Of a stretch of DNA of 64,000 nucleotides, positions 17,284 through 25,002 are shown piece by piece (position 1 is the first letter of the stretch; each line of letters opens with the position of its first letter). The stretch lies in contig AP024676.1 in NCBI GenBank assembly GCA_025998955.1, positions 124,001 through 188,000 on the forward strand. Direction: 5' to 3'. Both the position numbers and the translations under genes were made by a program. The notes below the pieces were generated by a model, which saw nothing but the letters and a program-made list of their open reading frames with translations, searched no databases and was not told the origin of the DNA. Source of the stretch: Candidatus Roseilinea sp. Lineage in GTDB: Bacteria; Chloroflexota; Anaerolineae; J036; Brachytrichaceae.

Positions 17284-17522
17284 GGGTATAGCGCAGAAAA
17301 GTGGGTGACTTTTTGCGCGGGGAGGCAAAGTGGACGGCATGAAAGCCATGCCGGTCCGCACATTTGTTCATCGGTTGTCGGTGTGGCTTGACTTTCGATA
17401 AGACCCGCCCAGGCGTGAACGCCTGGGCTGAGCCGACGGGGATGCGTGCGGCTTGCCCCTATGCTCAGCGCTGGGATTCATCCCAGCGCGATGGCTGACA
17501 CCTACAAATCTGCGCTATACCC
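17284..17522. mobile_element. 239-bp MITE-like element inserted in a CRISPR repeat
   Basis: The ends are perfect 14-bp inverted repeats: GGGTATAGCGCAGA at 17284-17297 and TCTGCGCTATACCC at 17509-17522. It is flanked by a 9-bp direct duplication ACGCCTTTG (17275-17283 and 17523-17531). No reading frame of note lies inside, so it depends on a transposase elsewhere. Next to the left end is a hairpin (GCGCAGAAAAGT pairing with ACTTTTTGCGC). The right half holds a diverged copy of the REP unit found around 32-33 kb. A 9-bp duplication is typical for several DDE transposase families, but the family cannot be named from the ends alone. Confidence 0.85.
17404..17497. repeat. Diverged REP unit inside the MITE
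   Basis: Two hairpins, CCCAGGCGT-GA-ACGCCTGGG and GCGCTGGGA-TTCA-TCCCAGCGC, joined by a GC-rich spacer. The order and spacing are the same as in the 116-bp units at 32071-32530 (CCCCGGCGT-AA-ACGCCGGGG and GCGCCGGG-GTTCA-CCCGGCGC). Stem changes are paired, so the structure is kept while the sequence drifted. Confidence 0.7.
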
Positions 17523-18561
17523 ACGCCTTTGCGGGCGTGGAGACACGACGTCGGACGAACCGGTTTGTACGACGTCGGACGCTTCAATGGGGCCACACCT
17601 TTTCAGGCGTGGAGACGCGTGATTTGGAGCGCAGCGTCGCGTGGCAAGAGACCGCTTCAATGGGGCCACACCTTTTCAGGCGTGGAGACTGACAGAAGTG
17701 CCGCACTTATTGCTGCCGGTAGTCCGCTTCAATGGGGCCACACCTTTTCAGGCGTGGAGACGGGTCTTTGCTCTCAAAACCATATCGCTCAATCAAAGAG
17801 CTTCAATGGGGCCACACCTTTTCAGGCGTGGAGACGACTTCACCACGATGACACGAAGACACGAAGCATATGCTTCAATGGGGCCACACCTTTTCAGGCG
17901 TGGAGACGCCAAACTCCGGTATTCCCAAGCCTTTCGGGAAGTTGCTTCAATGGGGCCACACCTTTTCAGGCGTGGAGACAACGCGCTGCAGGCCCTGCCT
18001 AACGGCCTCTACGTGCTTCAATGGGGCCACACCTTTTCAGGCGTGGAGACGACTTCCCAGAAGAAGCTGCGTTGAAAGTGGCAAGAGCGCTTCAATGGGG
18101 CCACACCTTTTCAGGCGTGGAGACGCGTCGCCGACTGGCCGCCGTCTCCAGCGTCGGCTCTGCTTCAATGGGGCCACACCTTTTCAGGCGTGGAGACACA
18201 CGCGACAACGCACTAGCAATCAACGCATTGCGAAGCTTCAATGGGGCCACACCTTTTCAGGCGTGGAGACCTGCGGGCCTGCGCGGATGCTTTTTGACGT
18301 TGGGGGCCGCTTCAATGGGGCCACACCTTTTCAGGCGTGGAGACGCGCTCTACACCTAACCACCTCCTCAAAGTCGCGCAGCTTCAATGGGGCCACACCT
18401 TTTCAGGCGTGGAGACGGAATTTGCCACTTGACAAACGTGGTGCGGTGTGTAGCTTCAATGGGGCCACACCTTTTCAGGCGTGGAGACCTAACGACGAAC
18501 ACACGCAATACGCAATCGGTCATAAGCTTCAATGGGGCCACACCTTTTCAGGCGTGGAGAC
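17523..18561 (-). CRISPR. Type I-G CRISPR array: 14 intact 36-nt repeats plus a decayed terminal repeat
   Basis: Fourteen identical repeats start at 17581, 17654, 17726, 17800, 17872, 17944, 18015, 18089, 18162, 18235, 18309, 18381, 18453 and 18526. Spacers are 35-38 nt. On the minus strand the repeat opens GTCTCCACGCC and ends ATTGAAGC, the usual 8-nt crRNA handle form, so the array is read leftward, like the cas genes. The leader is therefore on the right and the oldest end on the left, confirmed by the degenerate repeat half at 17523-17544 (GCGGGCGTGGAGAC). No sequence drift occurs among the 14 repeats, which suggests that the array is or was recently active. Apparent protein frames rich in GATPFQAW or GPHLFRRGD across this region are repeat artefacts. 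Confidence 0.98.
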
Positions 18562-18905
18562 ATACTATCCTAAAGTGGGGAAGGTTCAGCGCATTCTGAA
18601 CGGAATGACCGGGTGTGTGGGGAGCTGCTCGGCGGACAACAGCGCCGCACCCTCGGCTTCGAAGGGCGCTGTCCCTATCGGTCGAGCAGCCCGCTGCCGA
18701 ATGCCCGCGTTGGACGCCTGCGCCGGTTCGCTGCACTATGCTGCTTGCCGCATGATATGGAAGCGGCTATTTGCGAGCGATCCCCCCGCCCCATGGCGCC
18801 ATGTCGCCGCTCGCGGCCGGCGCGGCGACATGGCGCACCCTCTAAAACGCCGCTTGCGATGTTATTCGAGCTATTCGATTGGTAAGGTGCGTTGTTCGGC
18901 TCGCA
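18562..18905 (-). promoter_or_regulatory. CRISPR leader region, with two inverted repeats
   Basis: The 344 nt between the last repeat and the cas2 stop hold no credible gene. Close to the first repeat lies GTTCAG-CGCATT-CTGAAC (18584-18601), a candidate site for integration or for a leader-binding protein, and an AT-rich TTAGGATAGTAT abuts the repeat. Near cas2 lies a 15-bp perfect stem, GCGCCATGTCGCCGC (18796-18810) with its complement at 18822-18836 and an 11-nt loop, which may end the cas transcript; no T-run follows. The array promoter should lie between these two. Confidence 0.65.
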
Positions 18906-19196
18906 TCAGGCGACGACCGCGCCCTGACGCACCGGCGAATAAGCCAGGCCGACGGCATGGATGTGCTGCTCATCCACGCCGCCCACCGGCCCAAGCGGAA
19001 AGAACAGCACCTGATCCTCGGTATGCTTGATTACCCGCGACAATTTCTCCATCAGCTCCACCCGCTCGCGATCGGACAGCGCGCAGCGGAACACCGAATA
19101 CTGCAGCCGGTCGCCATGCCCGCGCATCAGTTTGAAGACTTTGCGCCAGCGCCGGTCGTCGGCAATGTCATAGGCGACGATGTAGAGCGTCCGCAT
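18906..19196 (-). CDS. cas2: CRISPR adaptation endonuclease-fold protein Cas2
   Basis: 96 residues, normal Cas2 length. MRTLYIVAYDIADDRRWRKV is the ferredoxin-like first strand with the conserved Asp (D10), and RLQYSVFRCALSDRE follows as second strand and helix. Cas2 forms the dimer that joins two Cas1 dimers during spacer integration. The segment before the ATG is a GT-rich word repeat with no SD. It lies between the cas4-cas1 gene and the array leader, all in one direction. Confidence 0.96.
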   Translation of the reverse strand: MRTLYIVAYDIADDRRWRKVFKLMRGHGDRLQYSVFRCALSDRERVELMEKLSRVIKHTEDQVLFFPLGPVGGVDEQHIHAVGLAYSPVRQGAVVA

Positions 19197-19200
19197 AGGA

Positions 19201-19246
19201 GGGTGTCGGGAGTGTCAGCAGTGTCGGTTGGTGTCGGTTGGCGTGC
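19201..19246. repeat. GTGTCGG word repeat at the cas2/cas4-cas1 junction
   Basis: The gap carries GTGTCGG, GAGTGTC, AGTGTCGGTTG and GTGTCGGTTGG in near-tandem. It is the same class as the words at 51060-51145, which use the complementary CCGACAC. It displaces any ribosome binding site of cas2. Confidence 0.6.
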
Positions 19247-19265
19247 ATGATTTGCCTCCGGTGGG

Positions 19266-20978
19266 TCAGCGGGTGGTAAAGGTTGGGTAGTCGGCGATCT
19301 CGCCGCTAAGGACGCGTCCTAACAGGCGTAATTGCACCTCCAGCACACGCCGATAGCTGACGCGATAGCCAAAGATGGGATGAGTGATCTCGCTCTGCAG
19401 GCGGTTTTCGAAAGCCTGGATGAACTTTTTGCGGCCGGCCGGCGAAAGCGCCACCGCCGGTCCGCCGGTCATGAAATCCCCTGGCGTGATTACACCGGTG
19501 TTCACCGCCGTCAACACTACCGAATCGGCTACCAAGGGGCGGAATTCTTCCATCGCATCTAGCGCCAGCGACGGCCGGCCATAGCGCGGCTGGTGATAGA
19601 AGCCCAGATAAGGATCGAAGCCGATTACCTGCGCTGTCACGGCCAGCTCTTTGACCAGCAGGCTGTAGGCGAAGGAGAGCAGAGCGTTCACCGGATCGCG
19701 CGGTGGACGCCGGTTGCGTCCCTCGAAGTCGAAGCGCCACGCGGCATCGTCGGATGGCTCGCTGCGCGGCTTGAGCATACCGGCGAAGGCGCCGAAGTAA
19801 ACGCGGCCGGCGTTGCCTTCGATGCCCAATAGCGACGACAGGCTGGGCGTAGCCTGTGCATCTTTGCTGAGTTGCAACAGCGACGCGATCGCCTCTTTGG
19901 GCGGGTCAGCGTGGTTGCGCATGAGCAGGGTACGGCAATTGCGGATTTTGGCGCTCACGAAATTGCGCGCCAGCGCCAGGCTGCGCTCGGGGTCGAGGGC
20001 GGTGCGGTATTGCGCCATGCGCAAGGCCACGTTTTTGTGCACCGGGCCATGGGCCATGCCCTTGAACCAACCGCCCATGGAGAAGAAGGCGACGGCAATG
20101 CCACGGTCGAGCGCCTCGCCGAGCGCCGGCGTGGTAATTTGGGCACTGCCGAACAGGGCGATGTGCGAAGTCTCGAAGATGCGCGCTTCGGCCAGGCGAG
20201 CGTCTTTCAGCCAAACCTCGAATAGCTCGCCGCTCTTGCTCACGCGCGCGCCGGGTTCTTGCACGTAGAGCGGGGCGGCGTCATCGCGGGCGGGCATCAG
20301 CCGTCGGGGCGTGGATGGAGCGGCGGGCGCCTGGGGTGGGTTGAGCAGGTTGACTTCGTCGGGCAGGCAGATGGGCGCCAGCGAGCAGCGCACGCACTTG
20401 GGACTATCCACCAGCGGGGGCGGAATGCGGCCGGCGGCGGCCATCTCGCGCAGACCGCGCACCAGCGCGCGCGTGCGGGCGATCAAGGCGTCGTCGAAGG
20501 GAACCGGTACGCGGGTTTTGGTTTCGGCGTAATACACCACGCCGCCGTCGCAGGTATAGCCGTTGGCGCGCAGGATGAGGCCCTGGGCGCACAGTTGCAC
20601 GCGGTCGGTCTCCCAGGCGCCTTCGGGCAGGTCAGGCGCGCTGCCCCGCTTGTAGTCTACGGGGGTCACGGTCGTGCCCTCGCCCTCGATCAGGTCAATG
20701 CGCGCAGTGAGATGTTCTTCTTCGGCGGACAGCCATACCGAGCGGGCGTGGATGCGCTCTGGCGCGCCTTGAGTGCCGCCGTCGTCGTCGGGGGCAGGGA
20801 GCGCGCCGCCGGGCTGATCCACGGCGCGGTGCTTGTAACGGCCTTCGGCGGTGTCGGCGTTGTCGGCCCAGTCGCCCTGTACCCATTCGAGGTAGGCCAG
20901 GCGCGGGCAATAGGCGTATTCGTTGACCATGCGGGCCGGCACAGCATCGGGGACGGGCGAGAGCGCGACGTCGGGCAT
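19266..20978 (-). CDS. cas4-cas1: Cas4-Cas1 fusion protein
   Basis: 570 residues. Cas4 part (1-210): C24 (YAYCPRLAYLEW) and C195-x2-C198-x5-C204 hold the Fe-S cluster, and VDYKRG is the nuclease motif. Cas1 part (about 235-570): catalytic E387 (GIEGNAGRVYFGAF), H462 (YHQPRYGRPS) and D474 with E477 (LALDAMEEFRP). A Cas4-Cas1 fusion is a marker of type I-G (formerly I-U) loci. Cas4 trims PAM-containing prespacers and Cas1 integrates them. All catalytic residues are present, so adaptation should be intact. The ATG lies 3 nt after the frame-corrected stop of the preceding cas8-position gene. Confidence 0.97.
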   Translation of the reverse strand: MPDVALSPVPDAVPARMVNEYAYCPRLAYLEWVQGDWADNADTAEGRYKHRAVDQPGGALPAPDDDGGTQGAPERIHARSVWLSAEEEHLTARIDLIEGEGTTVTPVDYKRGSAPDLPEGAWETDRVQLCAQGLILRANGYTCDGGVVYYAETKTRVPVPFDDALIARTRALVRGLREMAAAGRIPPPLVDSPKCVRCSLAPICLPDEVNLLNPPQAPAAPSTPRRLMPARDDAAPLYVQEPGARVSKSGELFEVWLKDARLAEARIFETSHIALFGSAQITTPALGEALDRGIAVAFFSMGGWFKGMAHGPVHKNVALRMAQYRTALDPERSLALARNFVSAKIRNCRTLLMRNHADPPKEAIASLLQLSKDAQATPSLSSLLGIEGNAGRVYFGAFAGMLKPRSEPSDDAAWRFDFEGRNRRPPRDPVNALLSFAYSLLVKELAVTAQVIGFDPYLGFYHQPRYGRPSLALDAMEEFRPLVADSVVLTAVNTGVITPGDFMTGGPAVALSPAGRKKFIQAFENRLQSEITHPIFGYRVSYRRVLEVQLRLLGRVLSGEIADYPTFTTR

Positions 20979-21048
20979 GGGTCAGGGTCGGTCGTCGGCG
21001 GGCACGAACAGGCCGAGGCCGAAGTGGCAGGCGTAGCCGAGGGCGACG

Positions 21049-21990
21049 CTAAACTGCTCGCGCCGGCGCAAACGCGCGATACCTGCCGACATTAATCCGT
21101 TGCGCACGGTACACCTCTACGATCCCAAGCGGCGACAAATCGGTGCGTGATGGTTGTTCCGCTTGCAGAGTTGACAAAGCAAGGATGGAACGCACAACCG
21201 ATACATTCAGGAAGCCACTCCACAGCGGCCATGTCCAGAAAGTATCGTCTTTGCCGGAACCGCGAAAGCCCGTCGTCTTCAGTTTGGTTCCTGCCGGAAA
21301 GACGGGGCACAGAGGCAACCCTTCTGCTGCCAAACGATTGGCGCCCCAAACTGTCTTGATGGGGTCTTTGTCAGGGCTTTTCCAGCGTAAGGCATGACGA
21401 CGGTCCTCGCTTGGATCGAAGCGTAAATTGAGCTTCTCGTCCTGATACTGCCAACCAAAGAGCGCCTCGTCAATGTGTTTCTTCTCCAACCTTTCCTGTA
21501 GAGAGCGTATCTGCTTAAGAAAGTGCTGGTGGCCCTGGCCGCTCATCGTTCGGAAAGCTGTATCCTCAACATGTTCGCCATCGGTGACTACATCACATGC
21601 CGATGCTGCTGCCCACTCCGCTGGCCGATGATCGGCATTGCTTGCGCGGAAGAAAAGGTCTCTCGCCTCGGACGCGTACTCGCGGTAGTCTTCGGGCGAG
21701 ATATCGTGCGTGTCATTCCAACGCTGAGCCGGATGCTTTTCCATCCTTTTCAACTCCTCGAAGATGGCATTGACGATCACCGCCTTTTGGCCGGCCTCCT
21801 CCTTGTCATCCAAATTGGCATGGCTGGCGCGCAGAACGGGCCGCCAGGGCGCGCCGATTTGTTGCCACTTCATTTTCACTTCGGAGTCGGGCCAGGCATT
21901 GCTCAACGTGCGCAGGATGCCCAGCGCGCACAGAAAGCCCAGCGGGTTGGCCCCATCGGGGCCGGTGAGGGTGAGTTCAACTGTTGCCAT
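21049..21990 (-). CDS. Cas8-position subunit of the type I-G effector, apparently frameshifted near its end
   Basis: 313 residues as read. It opens MATVELTLTGPDGANPLGFL, the PLGFLxALGILR pattern seen in large subunits of I-G loci (Csx17/Csb3 group), but it is much shorter than Csx17. It should recognise PAM and hold the Cascade complex. After GIVEVYRA (about 21110) the frame runs into a poor tail and stops at 21049. Another frame continues as NGLMSAGIARLRRREQ, FSVALGYACHFGLGLF and VPADDRP to a TGA at 20982-20984, 3 nt before cas4-cas1. That tail looks like real protein, and the tight spacing matches the other cas junctions. One extra base explains it: mutation, sequencing error or recoding. 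An intact product would have about 335 residues. Confidence 0.75.
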   Translation of the reverse strand: MATVELTLTGPDGANPLGFLCALGILRTLSNAWPDSEVKMKWQQIGAPWRPVLRASHANLDDKEEAGQKAVIVNAIFEELKRMEKHPAQRWNDTHDISPEDYREYASEARDLFFRASNADHRPAEWAAASACDVVTDGEHVEDTAFRTMSGQGHQHFLKQIRSLQERLEKKHIDEALFGWQYQDEKLNLRFDPSEDRRHALRWKSPDKDPIKTVWGANRLAAEGLPLCPVFPAGTKLKTTGFRGSGKDDTFWTWPLWSGFLNVSVVRSILALSTLQAEQPSRTDLSPLGIVEVYRAQRINVGRYRAFAPARAV

Positions 21991-21993
21991 AGT

Positions 21994-24900
21994 TCACTTA
22001 CCCATATCCTTTTGGCTCTGGCGGTGGTCGGCCAGCCGGAAGATGGCTTCCAGATAAGCCAGCCCCCACCAGCCGTATCTACGGGTCAGTTTCCAGAAGC
22101 GCTCGGCCACGCCGCTGTCCAGCCGTTCGAGCCCGGTGCATGTGTTGCCGGTGAGTTTGTGGTCGTAGAGCTCCACTTCCACCGTCTCCGGCTTGGGGTC
22201 GTCCACCACCGGCGCAAAGGGGCGGCAGCGCCCGTGATGGCTGGCGATGAGGTGGAGCACCAGGTCCCAATCGTGCGCCTGCGCTTTCAGGTGTTCGTTG
22301 TTTTGAATCAGGCTGACCGAGAGCAGTTCGTGGCGCGCGCCGTCAGGATAGCCGCTCTCGGCTTTGGCCTCCCACTTACGGGCTTCACTTCTGGCTTCGG
22401 ACTTGGCGATGAGCTCGTTGCGCCCGCGCACGTAGCGGCCGTTCATGCAGCCGTACAGCCAGGCCTGAAAGCGCGGATCGGCCTTGCCTGCATCGTGGAA
22501 TTGGCCGGCCAGCCGAAAATCGTTCACCAATTTGGGCGGCAGGCCGCACTGCTCGGCAAAGCGCACGGCGAGGTTCGTCACCCCGTCAACGTGCTGCTTC
22601 AGTGTCACACGCCCTTTGAGCGAGAGCTCATCATCCTCCTCCGCTGGAGTCGGTTCGACGTCTGCTTCCGCTTTGGCGTCGGGCAGTTTCCCGGTAATGA
22701 CCCAGCCCAGAGGAGGTTGATCACGGTAAGCCGGATATTCTTCTGCTTTCAGGTTTGCGGCTGCCAGCGCCTTGAACAGTTCACGCAGATGCTCCGGCCC
22801 GGATTGCGCCAGTTCTTCAAAGGCCATTCTGACTTCTTCAAGGTCAGGCTGGTCTTCGGCGTTGGCGGCCTCGAGGAGAGTGCGCTTCGCCTGGCCATCG
22901 GGCAGATAGGCCAGCAGGCTTGGATGTAGCCGGAAGACCAATTGGCGGCGGGCCTGAAAGCGCGCAGCCTCGGCGATGTCGAGCTGCTCCGGGTTGAGCA
23001 CGTGGCCGAAGATCTCCCAGCCGCCGTAGCAGGCCGGAACAATCACCGTGTCGCCGGGCAGGATGTCATCTGGGTTGTCGGTGACGCGGCTCTCCTTCTC
23101 ATCCTCGCCGCCCTGTTGTGCGCGGCCTCGCTTCTTTTTCTTCTTCGGGCCGCGCCAGAGCAGCACGGAGCGGCCCTGCATGTTCGAGTCGCGATCGCCA
23201 ACCAGCTGTGCGCTTTCCACGTCGGCCAGACGGTCATCGGCGGCGCGATCTTTTTGACGCAGCCAGCGCTTCACCAGATACAGCGGCGCTTGCAGGGCCT
23301 CCACCGAGGTCGGCGGGCAGAGGGCGACCGTATCAATGCACAGGTCTTCGTTCTCCTTGGTCAAGTCCGGCAGGTCGGCGCGCCACACCAGTTGCACTTC
23401 GGGCTGGCCGCGCTGCGGGCCGTGCAGGAAGATGGACACATCGGGCGTGGGCAGCGGCATGGGCGAGGTCTGCGCCCAGGCGTCAATGTGGGCGGGGAGC
23501 ATCACCGGCGCGTTGAGCGAGTCCTGCAAAAGGGAGCTGAGCTTCTCCGGTTTATTGTCCAGCTCGTCGAGGTGCGGCTGGAGTGCGGTAATGCCCAAAT
23601 CTATGCGCTTCTCACCTTTGGCCGCTTTTGACTTTTTGCCACGTTTGCCGCCGGTTGACTTTTCAGCCATCCCAGGCAGGTCATTCAGCCATTTCCAGGT
23701 GTTGGCCAATGCTGCGCCATAGACTGGGTCGGATTTGGAGTCTTTGGCCTGGTTGGCTTGAATCACGATCACGCCTTCAGCCTGAATCTCGCGCCCCATG
23801 CGATTCAGGCGGCCGAATCGCTGACGCAGGGCATCCAGGCTGGCGCACTCGCTCACCAGCCCGTCGAAGTCCAGATTTGCGCCCACTTCGAGGGTTTGCG
23901 TGGATACCACGAACATCGGCGCTTCGAGCTGGCGCGTTTCGCTCTTATCGGCCAGCAATTGCTCGAAATCGGCTCCCCGCTGAACGAGGTCGCGGTCAAA
24001 GGGCCGCATCCGGCCAATGAGCAGGAGCGACTTATGGCCTTTGGCTTCCAGCGCGGCATGAACGTCTTTGGCCGTCGCCACGCGGTTGACCATGACACCG
24101 ATAGCCTTCAGTCCATTGTTGGCCAATCGCTCCGCCTGTTCCACCAGCGCGTTCACCAGCGTCTTGCGTAGCTGCGAGTCGTCATCTTCAGGGTTGCCCA
24201 CCGGCTCGAGGAGCAGGGTAGGCTTGGAAGCATTCAGGCGGCTTGAAAGCACATCATGCTTTTTGTCCTCATCGTCTAGCTCAAAAGTCCGGCCGGCGTC
24301 GGTGGGTGGGGTGGCCGTCATGGTGACGAAGCGGAATGGGCCGGGCAGGGTTACTTTCGCCCACGCGCGGTAGCGTTCTATCGCAGAAGCAGTCTGATAG
24401 AACGGATGAGAGCAGTGGGCCTCGTCCAGCACGATAAGCATATCGAATGCCGTCAACCCGGCGTGGATGGGGTAGGTGAAGCCTTTGACAAAGCCATAAC
24501 TGCGGAAGAGCAGGCGCGAGCCGATCTGGTCAACGGTGCTGGTGATGAGCGTGGGTTGCGTGGGCGTGCGCGCCCAGTCGTCGTCGCGGTACATGCCGCC
24601 GCGTAGTTGGAAGCATTGCAGGGGAACGGTCGAGTCCGGCCAGGCCAGTGCGCGTAGGGCGGCCGCCACTTCGTTCAGAATGCCGTTCTTTGCTTCGGCC
24701 AGTTGCCTGGCGATTTTCTCGGCCCGCTTGTGCGCCTCGTCCACGATCACGCGCCGATCCACCACGAAGGCCATGCGGCGCGGAGTAGTGCGCTGAGCGG
24801 CGGGCAAAGCGGCCTGCGCCGCCAGCGCATACACCCACACATCGATCAGCGCTGTCTTGCCGCTGGCAGTGGGCAGTTTGACCGTTTTCGGCCATTCCTC

Positions 24901-25002
24901 CGCCAGCACTTTCGCAGCCAGACGCTTCTGCCACGGAAACGGTGAGTACCCGTGCAATTCGGTAAAGAACGCTTCAAAGCGTTCAGAAGTCAGATTTGTC
25001 AT
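21994..25002 (-). CDS. cas3: Cas3 helicase-nuclease with C-terminal HD domain (type I-G form)
   Basis: 1002 residues. A superfamily-2 helicase comes first: Walker A in LPTASGKTALID (about 41-48), DEAH box in VLDEAHCSHP (about 190) and a C-terminal helicase half to about 480. The HD nuclease comes last (about 800-990): LAGQFHDAGKADPRFQ, RHELLSV and ASHHGRCRPF. In most type I systems HD is N-terminal; the reversed order is typical for I-G. The start ATG overlaps the csb2 stop (ATGA). Cas3 unwinds and degrades the non-target strand after Cascade binds. All visible motifs are intact. Confidence 0.96.
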   Translation of the reverse strand: MTNLTSERFEAFFTELHGYSPFPWQKRLAAKVLAEEWPKTVKLPTASGKTALIDVWVYALAAQAALPAAQRTTPRRMAFVVDRRVIVDEAHKRAEKIARQLAEAKNGILNEVAAALRALAWPDSTVPLQCFQLRGGMYRDDDWARTPTQPTLITSTVDQIGSRLLFRSYGFVKGFTYPIHAGLTAFDMLIVLDEAHCSHPFYQTASAIERYRAWAKVTLPGPFRFVTMTATPPTDAGRTFELDDEDKKHDVLSSRLNASKPTLLLEPVGNPEDDDSQLRKTLVNALVEQAERLANNGLKAIGVMVNRVATAKDVHAALEAKGHKSLLLIGRMRPFDRDLVQRGADFEQLLADKSETRQLEAPMFVVSTQTLEVGANLDFDGLVSECASLDALRQRFGRLNRMGREIQAEGVIVIQANQAKDSKSDPVYGAALANTWKWLNDLPGMAEKSTGGKRGKKSKAAKGEKRIDLGITALQPHLDELDNKPEKLSSLLQDSLNAPVMLPAHIDAWAQTSPMPLPTPDVSIFLHGPQRGQPEVQLVWRADLPDLTKENEDLCIDTVALCPPTSVEALQAPLYLVKRWLRQKDRAADDRLADVESAQLVGDRDSNMQGRSVLLWRGPKKKKKRGRAQQGGEDEKESRVTDNPDDILPGDTVIVPACYGGWEIFGHVLNPEQLDIAEAARFQARRQLVFRLHPSLLAYLPDGQAKRTLLEAANAEDQPDLEEVRMAFEELAQSGPEHLRELFKALAAANLKAEEYPAYRDQPPLGWVITGKLPDAKAEADVEPTPAEEDDELSLKGRVTLKQHVDGVTNLAVRFAEQCGLPPKLVNDFRLAGQFHDAGKADPRFQAWLYGCMNGRYVRGRNELIAKSEARSEARKWEAKAESGYPDGARHELLSVSLIQNNEHLKAQAHDWDLVLHLIASHHGRCRPFAPVVDDPKPETVEVELYDHKLTGNTCTGLERLDSGVAERFWKLTRRYGWWGLAYLEAIFRLADHRQSQKDMGK

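Noticed and set aside
17453-18599. Several plus-strand frames across the CRISPR array with repeated GATPFQAW or GPHLFRRGD
   Set aside because: They are translations of the 36-nt repeats; spacing and identity of the repeats explain them.
18796-18836. Hairpin near cas2 as a firm intrinsic terminator
   Set aside because: The stem is strong but no T-run follows on the minus strand, so it is listed only as part of the leader region.
21523-22929. 468-codon plus-strand frame opposite cas8 and cas3
   Set aside because: Shadow frame: no domain, and the minus strand carries helicase and HD motifs.
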